This document shows, piece by piece, positions 1 through 11,600 of a DNA stretch of 64,000 bases. Below the pieces are notes generated by a model. It did not search any database and was not told where the DNA came from. It saw nothing but the letters and a program-made list of their open reading frames with translations. Position 1 is the stretch's first letter. Each line of letters starts with the position of its first letter. The DNA comes from Marisa cornuarietis (Eukaryota; Mollusca; Gastropoda; Architaenioglossa; Ampullariidae). Position numbers and translations under genes: made by a program. The DNA lies in the NCBI GenBank assembly GCA_004794655.1, contig SMMW01000576.1, forward strand, positions 1,625,501-1,689,500. The letters are read 5' to 3'.

Positions 1-2790
1 ACTTTTACATTGAAGATTTCGCACAAATGCAATGCTGTTTTTTTATTGATATGCTATGTAATTGTAGAAGCAGAGGGTGGATAATGTTTCATGTATTGTT
101 AATTCTGATCCTCATACAGATCTTCAACATCAAACGAATTTTTAAAATTGAGCATTTTTTTCTTTTTGGAATTTGTGTTTACACATTTCTGATCTGTGAT
201 ATCATTGGTATTTTATCAAAGTAGTCATTATATTTATTATATGGAGGTTAAAGTCTGAACACTGTTTCCGGATTTTTTGCATTACTTGCTGCTTTATCAC
301 AGTTTAAAATTTTGCAGGATTTTAATGAGCTTTTTTGGTTAACATTTGAATGTGCATCTTTTAATCCTTTTTAAATAATTTTGCAAGTTTTTGTATGTGA
401 AATTTTAAGGAAATTGGGTTTTATATATTGTATTATTTCATTGCTGGTATCTCATTCTGTTTGATTTGTGCAGAACAGTGCTGTATATTATATGCATTGA
501 ATGTTGCATTGCTGTTTGAAGCAGTGCTTTTCATAAATTTTTATGATTTAAGGCTAACCTGAGTCAAACATAAATCTGAGTTCAGAGTTGTTAGCTGGTT
601 GACCATGATGCTTTGGGGCACATGGTAATGACTGGTTTCTATTACAGTTAGTCTTCGGAAGTGCTGTTATAAGGAAGGTGATTTGGATGCTTTGAAAAGC
701 AGGTAAGACTCATGTCTCCTCAATAAAGTCCTTGCTCCAGTTTTGGGAGCTTGCATCTTGTAATGAACTTTGAAAATAACATTTTGTTTGAGTAGCCTTA
801 ATATGTTGTATTTTTCTTCTTTGTTTTCTATCATCTCCAAGAAATCTATAGTGTGGTATTTTTGTGCACTTTCACAGAAAAGATTTTGCATTCTTGAAAT
901 GAAACCTGGCTGCATGGAGCTGTGGCAGTAAGAAACATTTTTCTTTTTCTCAAATCTGAATCATTTTTTCCCCTCTTACATCAGCTTTCTCATAAAAGTT
1001 ATCTTGCTAAGTTATTGTTCATTTATTATGTAAAGTAACATTACTTTTAACAAAATAATATCTAGTCTTGTACATTGAAATGGTTGTGAAAAGTCTTGAA
1101 TATATTTACTCAGTGTTTGAAAGCATTATATATTCCTTGACCACAAAGATGTGAAAGAGAATTCTTTCAGTTTTGTATTAATTTTTGTGATGAATTTATA
1201 TGTACTTGTTTCACAGAAATAATAGTCTTCGTACTTCTGCTGACTGTATTTGGAAATATGCAGACTGCATTTTATGTCAGTAAAGAATGTGATGTGTGCT
1301 CAGGATCTCATGAATTTTAACGTTCCTGATAATGTTGGTATTTTCCACCTCAAATTGCGTTAGACAAAGTGTATGATTAATATGATCCATTCAGTGGTGG
1401 TAACTGTATAGATTAGTAGTTAGCTTTCTTATATGACCTTCCAATCCTTAGACAGGATTGAGGTCCATGCATTTCTCTGCAAGCATTCAACATTGACCGT
1501 GTCATTAGTTGCTCTGATAGACCAGAGGCACATTTCTGTGTAATGGAAGCTAAGAAAGCCAAAGAAACAAGAGATTTTCATCATCTGACATGAAGTGTAC
1601 TTTCTTCATTGTTTTTTTCCCTTGATTGCTATCATGTTTTCTTTAGAAGGAGTGCCTTTCTTTAAAAGGGCAAACTCTCATGATCAGGTAAGAAAGAATG
1701 GTTCACCAGGATGGAGGGCATTTTTCAGGCCAGTGCATGACACTAGTGGATTGTGGTTTTGCTCTGTGATGACCTCAAGATGGCATATTTGGCAGAGAAG
1801 TGTCCAGAAGGCTGATGCAGTGGGTGAGCCATTATGTTACTTACCCACTGTCCGTACTGAGCAGTATCTTGTGAGATAAGGTGATAGGACACCACAATGA
1901 CCAGTTCATCGGCTGATAACTCTGCACAACAGAACCATCACTGCAGGTCTGAAAAACAGACCTGAGAATGACAGCACGGCAGTGTCAACCAGCACCAATA
2001 TAATCTGCCAGGCTTTTGCAAAGTGGTACAGACATCATTAGTGCTGGATAAGGAAGCAATAGGGCACAGTGGTCTGGAGAAGGAAGAGCATAGCAGAACC
2101 TTTCTTCAACTCAGTTGTGGTGCTCTGACTGGCATCTGGTACACAAATGTGTTTGTGCAACCTCTTACCATGCCAGCTTTACAGGCCAGGGATCAGGGGT
2201 CAAAGCTCCATGCTGCAAGATGGCAGTGCCACTCACCCATCATGCTTTGTGGTGACAGACTTTGCAGCAGCAGTAAATTCAGCAGCTTGACTGACTTGGT
2301 TCCAGTTAAGCAGGTCTGGAATATCCTGAAACTTTGTGTAGAGGCAAACAGCCAGCAAACATCAGCAGCAAACCATTCTGGTGATATGTGTTCAGTTTAC
2401 GCAAGAAAAAACTCCACCTGTGGCAGCCACACAAATTTTTATGTCAATGTGCACTAACAGTTCCTTTGATTTTTTTATTTGGGGGTCGGGCTGCTTGACT
2501 GCTGAATCTTGGAATCAATTTACAGATAAAGTTATTCTTACACTTTACAATCAAATAATGAAATTCAAATATGTTACAACATGAACAGTCACATCTCTTG
2601 CAGTTATTCTGGGAATTATTTTCTATCAGGATCTGGTAGGATCTATCTAGTACTATAACTGACGGCCAATGCTAAAGTATAATGTGCAGAATGAGAGTTT
2701 GGCATGATTTCAGTTTGTCTCCAATCACAATCTGAATGCTCAAGACAACACTCAAAGCTCTTGTACCAGTGTTTACACAAATGTTTAAAG
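1..2790. other. 3' flank beyond the PDE4 poly(A) site; no gene supported
   Basis: This stretch lies past the poly(A) signal of the phosphodiesterase gene. The first ~1.6 kb is strongly T-rich on the plus strand, with long runs of T and few open frames, which is how the 3' UTR of a plus-strand (convergent) neighbour would look; an AATAAA on the plus strand starts at 722. That reading is an inference, because no coding exon of such a neighbour is in the window. A 144-codon plus-strand frame at 2023-2457 has no recognisable domain and is not called a gene. A small perfect hairpin (8 bp stem CAGGTCTG, AAAAA loop) sits at 1944-1964. CpG dinucleotides are scarce throughout. Confidence 0.5.
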
Positions 2791-2817
2791 CAACAAGACA
2801 CATTTTGAGCTCAATAG

Positions 2818-2823
2818 TTTATT
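2818..2823 (-). terminator. Poly(A) signal AATAAA of the PDE4 gene
   Basis: The minus strand reads AATAAA here. Within 15-35 nt downstream on the same strand there is a GT-rich stretch (about 2775-2802, reading TGTGTCTTGTTG), as expected for the downstream element of a cleavage/polyadenylation site. I saw no other AATAAA on the minus strand between this site and the stop codon at 6724-6726, so it is the best candidate for the 3' end. It would give a 3' UTR of about 3.9 kb. Alternative proximal sites using variant hexamers cannot be excluded. Confidence 0.6.
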
Positions 2824-4727
2824 AATATCAGCTGGTTCTGCAAGCCAGGAACCACAGGTAGGACCCAAAGAGCAATATCACATGATAAAAACTTGCAAAA
2901 TGACTAGCTCTTTGGCTGGGGTGTGTACATTGCAGCCTCTAAGCATCGACAGTCAACCTGATGAGTGGAAACAGTGTTAATGTCTACCTTTAGCTGTCCA
3001 GTGTTCAATAACAGTACACAACTGTCATATAGCTCCCTCTATCAACATGCACACACCTATGTTGTACACCTTACTGACATCATCATTTTCAGTACAAGTC
3101 ATTCTTACAGCGTACACTACTAGATTATATCAACAAATTTAGTTTGTCTAGGTCAGAACTGCAACAAAATGGGCATCTGCTCAGAACTTGTCAACCTGCA
3201 TGATCAGTGTGAACATAAAACTCTTGGAGGGGACTCAAATACTGAAGCATAAGAAAGGAAAAAAGACGATGCCAAGCATTTCTGTAAAAGAACTTTGGTA
3301 TGTTGTAGATTATTAAAAAAAATTTCCCTCAAAGTGCTCATTATAATAAATGATGTAATTTACTCACTACTCAAAGAAAATCTTCCCATAGAGGTATGGA
3401 AAGACATTTATCTGCTGCATGCATGTTTGTTCATCTAGGCTGCATAGCTCTTTAATTTTTCTACTATTAACAGTTGACTGCAAATAAAATGCACCTATTG
3501 AAACTCCCACAGAATTAAGTATAAAATATTTTCATCAAGCCTTTCCATAGTTTGAGCATAAATCACTGTCAAGGTATGTTTGAACCGTTGACATGTAAGT
3601 ATCAACCCTAAGGTGCCTGACTAAACAATGGACACAGGTCAGCAACACAGCAAAACTGTCTTCTAGCAACACGGACCTCACTTGTTTGCATACTACCAGT
3701 CGCTGCATTAGGTAAAGGATGTAAAGAATTCTGCAAATGCTGCTGCAAAGGGTTTTTCCAAGACAGGTTAGTGAGGTGGCTGGTTGTTGGCTTAGAAAGG
3801 ACAAAAAGGAAAATTACACTTGCAGCAATAAAAAAAACACTTCTGAATCCGGTCCACCAGTATAAGTAGTCATCATTATGCTCAAGAAGGCAGACGGAAC
3901 CAATGTCGGGCAGGTCATGTAAGTGGGCAGGGTCAAATGTTGAGCAAGGGGACTGGGAGGGGAAAGTAACACTCTTACACCAAATGGATCATCCACAAAC
4001 AACACACTGAGGATCCCGCCAAAGCTGCTGGAGGGTTTTTTTTTCCAAAGGGTTTCTTCTACAGGCATCGAGTGGTGCTAGTCTGCAACCTATGCGACCA
4101 CCCTAGTCATCAGATCACTGAAAGGCTAACTAATATTTCATCATCATCAACATCACAACAAAATTGCACCCAATGGAAAGATCTCCAGCTATGAGATATC
4201 CCACGGGTGAGATGGGTTTAGCATGGCTATAACTGAGCAGAAACTGATTAATGCACAGAAAACCAACATCCAATCAAGACAGTGAATGATCTGCTATAAG
4301 CAGTTTAGACTGCTTACAACAGTGTTACCTAAAGTTGCAGAGACAATACTTCCTAAAAATAAATGAACGAAAGTAAAGGCTTTCCATCACGGTATAAAAA
4401 AAAAACCCCACAAACCAAACAACCCCAGCAATGCGCAGACCCAAATGTGAGAAGAGCAGAGAAACCACAGTGATAGACACTCATTGGCTACAGGAAGTTC
4501 TCACAACACACACGTATTTGTTATATCTGAGCTCTCAATAATGGAATACTGTGTTCTGAAGGAGGTACCAAGCAAACCTGGTAATGAAGATGCAACCGAG
4601 CTGCTACTGCACTAGTCTACTGGCACTTCAGCTCAGCTGATTGTACACCAAACACGAGAAAATATGCCTCCATCCGGATCCATTGTACAGGCTCACTTGA
4701 CACTCAAATATCACAGCAGACAATAAA

Positions 4728-4736
4728 AATAAATAA
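4728..4736 (-). promoter_or_regulatory. AU-rich element in the 3' UTR
   Basis: The minus strand reads TTATTTATT embedded in a longer TTTATTTATTTTTATTG run. This nonamer is the minimal AU-rich instability motif known from short-lived animal mRNAs. A second, imperfect copy is near 5194-5207. If the 3' UTR model is right, these elements would shorten the life of the phosphodiesterase mRNA, which fits a feedback-regulated enzyme. The role is inferred from the motif alone. Confidence 0.35.
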
Positions 4737-6723
4737 ATTTCTTAAAACATTTATAAATCCAGTAGGAGGACATCCATACACATGCATGCAGGCGCACGTG
4801 TGCATGCACACACCCAAACACACAAACTCTGGACATTCTCCAGAGCATGGTACTTCAGTGACACCAATCAACGACGTGTTAGTAAAATTTAAAAGTTAAA
4901 ATCTATTTGCATTTTAAAACAATGCACCAGTCACTCTCTTTTGCTTGCTTGTTCTTGCTCTCTCTCACACGTAGTCCTATCGGTGAACAGCACACAATTC
5001 TAAAAGTTTAACAGCATCAGACATCAGTAAGCAAACTAGACTATATTTCAAAATCTTGGCATTTTTTATGCTGTTATGTTTGGTTTGAGAATGGTTTTGA
5101 TATGCTTTGGTGAGGTGAAGTATAGGGTCTCACCTGGTGAGGTCATGGCAACATATGGAGATGAAGCTACTCGGTGCTGTGGTCTGATTTTGTGATAAAT
5201 AAATTAAATGAGAAAGCCATGGAAGGGGAGATGAATGCTGGCTAGAGTAAGGGGAAACAAGAGTGAGAACTACTCTGGCCCTGCACTAGCATAGACAGTT
5301 AAAAGAATTAAAAACAGAAGTATCACAGGTTGCAAAGCGGACCCAGTCATTGGGCCAGCTACCGAAACTCGTAAAACGTAAGATAATTTATGCTACAAAT
5401 TAGCAATATACACAATTAATCCAGCCAAGCAGTCATCTGAACTTGTTTGTCACTGTACAACCATCAAGTCCTTGCATGGCTACTTGTTTTGCACTTTGCG
5501 CATGAAAAGAAAGCACTTTCTGCTGATGCTTTGTCCTCTTAAGACTATGATTTCAGACCAAGCTTGCAGGCACAGAGCCCAAATAAAGGTTTTACTAACA
5601 GCAAAGAAATAGAAACAAGCTTAAACAAGGAGCATCCATACACATGGAAGAATGTGAAATTACTGTCCTTGCCTCCCAGTTCGTTTTATCAGTCTTAATA
5701 TGCTCTGCACTGCTAGGTTTGGAAATTACTAACACAATGTTGGATGAAGCCTTCATTTCTGATGGCCTACAGTTTCTTTTGTCAAATGTCCTGCAAGAAA
5801 TAGCAATGCTCGCATCATACCAATGCGTGGACCGACTTGCTACGTCCAGAGATTGGTGAGATCTCATGTAACAAAAAAAAAAAAATGCAATGGGTTGTGT
5901 CACTTAGCATATGGGTGATCCATCCCTGGTCACCCAAACCCATGCAGAAGAAGGGGCTGCATGGTGTTTGGGACACAGATGGAAGCCAGCTGTCCCCCCT
6001 GGCATTAGCAAAAAGTTTGTGCCACCTAGCCAGAGTTCTCTAACTGGAGTCACTCCACCTACCCTGTTGCACAAGGTCTATAAAGCAGCAGCTTTCACTG
6101 CCTGCTTTGTCACCAGTCTGTGATGCTACATCAGACTTTAAAAATTATTTTAACTTCGTTGAGCTTCTGTACTGTCTATTGTCCCTGAGAAGGTCACCTG
6201 GGTGCAAATAGGTCTACTTTGTTGAGCCTGTGTGTTAAGGTTAAACATAGGGCTTGCAAAAGAAAGCTTGCAACTTCTCAAGGTGCACAGAGTACCAAAC
6301 TTCAGCTGCCAGGTAGCTGGAGTTGGCTCACTACACCAGAAAAAAGTTTGCCTGATCAGCAAACTGTAAACGTCTACTGGGTGTCACAAATGTGGTTAAT
6401 ACAATGAAGAACAATCACACCAGCATCATGAGTTCTTCTTTGTGCACAAGGGAGACCATTAATGTCAAGAACTATGCGGAGCCAACAGGCTGCATCCAGT
6501 GGCCACAGCTCACCGGTGCAGCAATTTGCCCTTGCCTGCCCGTGCGTTCACCTGCTTGCTCACCTTCCTCAGTGCCTGCACTGCCCTGTCTGCCTGCACA
6601 CTTGAGCCCTGATTTCTCCAACAAGCTAGGCCGGGCAGTGACTCACAGTTTGCTTGCCACCGCCTTTCGGTTCTGAGTTTCTCTTAACCTGCAGCAACAG
6701 CAGGCAGTCAGGGCAGTTGGCAG

Positions 6724-7098
6724 TCATTTCTTCTCCATCATGCGCCTGCTAGCGGTGGAGGAGGTGGTGGTGGTGGAGTTGCCAGTGCTGCTGCTGTCGC
6801 CACTGCCGGCCCTGACCTGAATGACCGAATGCTCACTGCCCGAGCTGTGCCGATCACTTCCCTCCCCTTCACCTTCCTCTTCTTCAATGTCAAACTGAAA
6901 GCGATTGGGGGTGTGTTCTGTCTCCTTCTCATCAACAGCAGTGGTTGAACAGAAAGATGATGATGGGGAGATAGGAATCATCGAATGGTACCAGTCACGA
7001 TTGTCCTCAAGTGTGTCCAAGATTTCTGCTGCATCTGGGTACACTAGGTCCGCCCATGTCTCCCATAGCGGATGCACGATGTAGTCAATGAAACCCAC
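6724..7098 (-). CDS. PDE4: PDE4 last exon: end of the catalytic domain and C-terminal tail
   Basis: This is the last coding exon (125 codons including TGA at 6724-6726) of the cAMP-specific 3',5'-cyclic phosphodiesterase. It starts right after an acceptor reading GTGCAG and enters in phase 0 with [19 protein letters not shown], nearly identical to PDE4/dunce. The Phe of VGF corresponds to the hydrophobic-clamp Phe that holds the adenine ring (Phe372 in human PDE4D). Downstream is PISP (Ser426 in the 506-residue short model), a PxSP ERK phosphorylation site at the position of human PDE4D Ser579. It is followed by RFQF (448-451), matching the FQF ERK-docking motif of vertebrate PDE4. After that come an acidic Glu/Gly run and a Ser/Thr-rich low-complexity tail ending MMEKK. 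The tail is not conserved with vertebrates, which is normal for the family. Confidence 0.97.
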   Translation of the reverse strand: MGFIDYIVHPLWETWADLVYPDAAEILDTLEDNRDWYHSMIPISPSSSFCSTTAVDEKETEHTPNRFQFDIEEEEGEGEGSDRHSSGSEHSVIQVRAGSGDSSSTGNSTTTTSSTASRRMMEKK

Positions 7099-7374
7099 CT
7101 GCACAACACAGAGGGATAATTAATAAAAAATCCAGTGATCTCTTCAACACAGAATATAAAAAAATGTAAGGATACAACCAGAACAAATATATAAACTTTG
7201 CTTCAATTCTCACTATAACAAGGTTAATCTTTTAGCGGAACAGGGAATCAAATGTGATGTCGTGTTTTGTTTCGTCAACATGTAAAAAAAGGTCATGTTA
7301 AAATTATTATAACTCCTTAAAGCTCCAAATCAAGGAATGCATAAGGAAGGTGGCTACTTCTGTCAGTGACTGAC

Positions 7375-7557
7375 CTGTGACTTTTCAACTGTGGCAGTGT
7401 GTCGGTCACACATTGGAGAGATGTCTAGCCCTTGCTGTCGCTCAAGGTCACCTTGGTGGAAGAACTCCTCCATTAGCCGATCAACCCAGCTACGGTAGAT
7501 TTCCAGTGGTTTTGTGGGATTACTGAGATCCGCACAATGCACCATGTTCTGCAGTAC
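7375..7557 (-). CDS. PDE4: PDE4 catalytic exon with HCADLSNP and the invariant Gln
   Basis: This 61-codon exon is phase 0 at both ends, flanked by a CTCCAACAG acceptor and a CACAG|GTCAGT donor. It encodes [20 protein letters not shown] through [16 protein letters not shown]. The Asp of HCADL (331 in the 506-residue short model) is the fourth metal ligand of the catalytic zinc. The final residue, Gln382, is the invariant glutamine that orients the purine of cAMP (Gln369 in human PDE4D). It sits exactly at the exon end, with the clamp Phe three residues into the next exon. The motif MEEFFHQGD is the usual helix between them. All residues match PDE4 rather than PDE7 or PDE8. Confidence 0.97.
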
Positions 7558-7769
7558 CTGTTGGAGAAGAACACCAACAAATTTCTTTAGTCTCCATACA
7601 CATTGAAAAGTCCAACTTAATCTTGCCTAAGAAAAGACAAATTCCATGAAATAACACTATGATGCAGTCAGTGACAGTGTTCCTCATGAAATAAAATAAG
7701 CCTCTAGTTCAGTTCATCTCCACTCAGCCACACTCAAGTAGAAGAGTGTTAAGGTCAGCTCCAGCCCAC

Positions 7770-8047
7770 CTGTATTCGATCAGTGTAGTTGTCCAGCAGC
7801 AAGACACCAGAGCCAGCCACCTTCTTGGTCTCCACCATGGTTTTGAGGTCAGCCAAGAGGCTCATGTGTTTGGACATGTCTGTGGCCAGCACCATGTCGA
7901 TGACCATCTTTCTCAATGACTGCCGTTGTTTCTTTGTAAGGTTTATGAAGATGTCACAGTTGTCCTCCTGCAGCAACTTGAATGCCACAGCCAGGTGGTG
8001 GTTCTCAAGAACGCTCTCATCGTTGTACATGAGGGCCAGCTCTGAGC
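7770..8047 (-). CDS. PDE4: PDE4 catalytic exon (SELALMYND to DNYTDRIQ)
   Basis: This 278 bp exon enters in phase 1 (completing a Ser codon, A|GC) and leaves in phase 0. It encodes residues 229-321 of the short model. It carries [20 protein letters not shown], the [25 protein letters not shown] block and [22 protein letters not shown]. These are among the most conserved segments of PDE4. VLATDMSKH lines the active-site floor. The VETKKV region corresponds to the ERK-docking (KIM) hairpin of vertebrate PDE4. The acceptor is TTTCCTTCAG and the donor is CAG|GTGGGC. The identity is unambiguous. The KIM role is transferred from vertebrate work and was not tested here. Confidence 0.97.
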
Positions 8048-8543
8048 CTGAAGGAAAAAAAACCAGGAGATGTGAAGTTTTCTTTTTAAATACTGTACAC
8101 AAATATTCCATTTTACAAATTGCAACTGTTTTCATAGCTCACCAAATGAAGCTTGTGTGTATTCATTGTATGCTGTTTAGTTTTGCAAATGCTGTAGAAG
8201 CATTCTGCTTAAATTTCGAAAACATAAAATCCTATGGCTTCTTTTTTTATCATCCGGAAGTTACGTTCTTTTGATAAAACAGTAGGCCACTGAAATATCA
8301 GTTGGTCCACAAAGAGTGAGACAAGGCTGGTAAGAATCCCTTCCAAGTTATTGCATACTCTCCTGATGACAAGACAATGTCATCTTTGTGGGGTGTGTCA
8401 TTTAGCATGTGGGTGACCCATCTCATTTGCACATGACAGCAACACATTCCTATGCTTCATGCTGATCTGCATTAGACTACAGAACTATATCTGCAACATA
8501 CAAACTGGGCTGTTGGCAACTTCCATCAAGAATATACACTCAC
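8048..8543 (-). other. PDE4 intron (496 bp)
   Basis: This is a GT-AG intron between two catalytic exons, AT-rich and CpG-poor. A segment at about 8389-8431 resembles one in the 3' UTR (about 5892-5934; roughly 28 of 33 aligned bases by eye), so both may derive from one old dispersed repeat. Nothing else is recognisable. Confidence 0.85.
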
Positions 8544-8643
8544 TTGTATTGATCAGGTACTGGTTGGTCAGGCCAGGGTGATCAACATCATGGATAGCAC
8601 AGGCAAAGATGGCCGCTAATGTTTCCAGACTAGTGAACACATT
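8544..8643 (-). CDS. PDE4: PDE4 catalytic exon with IHDVDHPG metal site
   Basis: This 100 bp exon enters in phase 0 after TTGCAG and leaves in phase 1 at CAA|GTGAGT. It encodes [20 protein letters not shown] and then [13 protein letters not shown]. His213 and Asp214 of the short model (IHDVDHPG) are two of the four ligands of the catalytic metal; the following Asp and His complete the signature of class I phosphodiesterases. The first residue is Asn, where dunce has Gly and human PDE4D has Ala, which is a harmless position. It joins in frame to the exons on both sides. Confidence 0.97.
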
Positions 8644-11600
8644 CTGCAACCCAAATAAGAGGCATTTGTTAGCAACATTTTGTCACTTTATATGCAGTCA
8701 CATATATTAGACCTTTAAATCTTATGTATTGTTCTTACAGAAAAGGGCACAGAAAGCTACTTAAACAGTATCTTATTTATCTATTGTCACTAATTCCAAT
8801 GTTCAATGACAGAGAACTGATTCGCTATGTCACCATTCCATATCTTGCTGGTTTATTTTATACGATGTGTAGTGTATGAAAACAAAGCTGAACTGTAGTT
8901 TCTTCTGCATGGATAAAGTAAGCAAAATGTCTTTTCTCATGCAGGATGTGTGGGACTATCCTTATAGATGCCCGCATTTTACCACAGTAATGGCTTCTTA
9001 CCATCTGGTTCTGATGGAAAACAACTTTATAAAAATTCTCCTACAGGTTATTTCTTCAGGATCCCTGATCAGTTCTGATAAGATGACATGCTTGCTAACC
9101 ATAGTGTGCTTCCTTCAGCTGAGGAAAGGAGGGTAAATGTGGCACCCCACATAAAATATGGAATGCGTTATAACAGATATATCTGTAGAAATCTACAGAT
9201 CTCTGAATATAGAAACAGTTCGAATTCCAGGCATATGTTACATATGTGACATCACTTCTGGGAAATCAGTAGGTTTATTTCTTTTGTCTGGAATTACATG
9301 TTTGGTATGGTACGGTTTGAGCATTAAGCCTTGTACTTTCCAGATATGTCCTAACAATCTAATGCACTACTGCAGTCGGAATCCTGATATTTTGCTTTTG
9401 TTTACAACTTGCAATAGATTTTGCCCTGGTAGTGTATCTCCCCCTGCACACAATGTACAGGCATGCATGCAAACACATACCAGCATGAGCCAATTAGTGT
9501 AACGATCGAACAGCTACGCTATCAGGAGCTACCTGCCGATTTTTCTCTTTTTCATGACGTGACATGCTTTTTTTCTTTTTAATAAAAGAATGCCCCGCCA
9601 CAAAGAAAATCCTTCTCAAAGCCCTTGTCTCTGAGCAACGCTTTGACTGGCTGAGATGGAAACAAAGGGCCTTGTCTTGGCGACGCTGGTGTGCGTGCGG
9701 CCAAACCAGGTGAAAATCGCTCTTAGACACAAAGGGATGACGTGTGCTGACATATCGACCTTTGTACTTCGACACTATCCGAACGCCAGCGTGCCTCTTG
9801 CTGCTGAGTGTGGTTGTCCTCTCTGCCCCGGCAAGAGGCGAAGATGTGGGCCACAAAAAAGATGGATGCAGAGCGGGAAGTGGGTGTGAGGGAGATGTAA
9901 TTCTTATTAAGGCGTCGGGAATTTAATCTATCACCATTAGGATCTAATTACAATCGCATTTAGGTTGGTGGCTGGAGACGAGCTGAGAGAGGGTGGGTAA
10001 CCAAAGCTCGTGACGAAACGGACAGGCATGGACTGGGAGATAACTGTGCCAACTGACTTTGACGTCGATCATCCCGCGTGCCACACACAGTATCGGCCAG
10101 ATAGCCGTAGCGCCAGGTGTGATCAAATCACCTGCAGGTACGCAGATAAAACTATTCGACCTTAAAGGGAAACTTTAAAAAAAAAGTCATTGGAAGTATA
10201 TATATATATATGGGGGAAAGACCAGCTGTCGGAACACCACTCTAGCTGTGAAGTGTAACAAATAAAATTTCAAATATTGTAAGCTCAAACTCTGCTGAGT
10301 GCATCAGTAAAGGTCGCTCATAGCACAAGCTTGGCGCAAGCTGGGAGCAGGGGCTGGGGGTTCGACTAATTAAGAAATGGAGCGCAAAACCACCGTTACC
10401 ACCTCTTACGACAAATATGAACACGCTGCCCACAGATGATCACACGCCGTGCACGCCTTTAGCAACGTGAAGTTATACTGCCATCTTCCTTGTTTAATGG
10501 CTCTGCGAGCTTCCTCTGTGTTTTTTGCGTGTGTAGGCTGGGTGGGTGAGTGGGGAGGTAAATAAGCACTAGTTCCAACAGCAGACGACACTGTTCCAAA
10601 ACCGAATATAAAAAAGCGGAATTCCGTGCGGACGACACCAACATTACGTCCTCCCTGTTGCCTGCCACCTTACTTGTCCGGCTAATGAGCGACTGTTCAG
10701 AACAACAGTACGGCTCTCAATCGCTGCCATCTCCGAGCGTCACGCCCGGATAAATTCTGCGGAATAAGAGAGACCCGACAGGTGGTCATAAGATCATACA
10801 GGCCCTGATTATGGGGGAAGGGAGGGTGGAAAGAAAGGATCATCAGAGGCTTAGATACCAGAACAAAGCTCAACGGAAACAACTACGTCAACAACCACAA
10901 CAACGACAGCCAGCTGCTGCCCACGTGAGGAAACAATAAGAACGACCACCACTTTACCTTTACCAGCGTCTCACAAACAGGCGTTTTCCCCAAACACCCT
11001 CCCTCCCCATCCCATGCCCTCCGCCCAATAAGTTCCTTGTGCAGTGCAAGGTCACGGAAGACCTCGCACAACTGCTGTGCTCGTCGGCACGTACGCCAAC
11101 CGGAAAGTGGATGCCAGAGCAGCGACAACAATGTGAAATACGGCCACAGCCTCTGCCGCAGTTATCGCCAGGTCGCGCGTTAATCTCGCGCCCCTTGACC
11201 ACGCGTGCGCTGTTTTAATCCCCTCGTCGAGCAGCCCACCACATGCGCTCCCGCGGCTGCCATCTCACAGGCATACATGTAACCACCTTGTCTTGCGATA
11301 TGCCAGGGCGGCCCTCCTCCCGACACTTACAGCATCCCAGGAACCTGGGTGGAGGCCACCAGGCTCCCCGCTCTACACACCCTACCACCCAATGACTGAA
11401 TGCACGACAGGCGGCAGGGCAGATAACGAGTTTCTCTTCTTGCTCGAGTCTAACGCCGCGGCGCTGCCGAAATTCACGTCCACCACAGAGGATGACGTCA
11501 GCACTTGCATTTTTTTCTTCACAGATAAATCCATTTTCTCCACCCGACCCCATCTAATCATATTTATTATTTCCGTGCCAGCACTACGAATGTAGGCCTC

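Larger units (their letters stand above)
2800..6723 (-). other. Predicted 3' UTR of PDE4
   Basis: This is the region between the stop codon and the poly(A) signal. On the minus strand it is T-rich, and it has no splice-flanked coding stretch. It contains AU-rich elements: the minus strand reads TTATTTATT (4728-4736), the classic destabilising nonamer, and a near-match lies at about 5194-5207. The segment at ~5892-5934 resembles a segment of a later intron (~8389-8431), so a dispersed repeat fragment lies inside the UTR. Plus-strand open frames here (for example 6392-6676) have no recognisable domain and are not treated as genes. Confidence 0.55.

Noticed and set aside
2023..2457. 144-codon plus-strand open frame downstream of the poly(A) site
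   Set aside because: No recognisable domain or splice signals, and the sequence around it is UTR-like; most likely chance.
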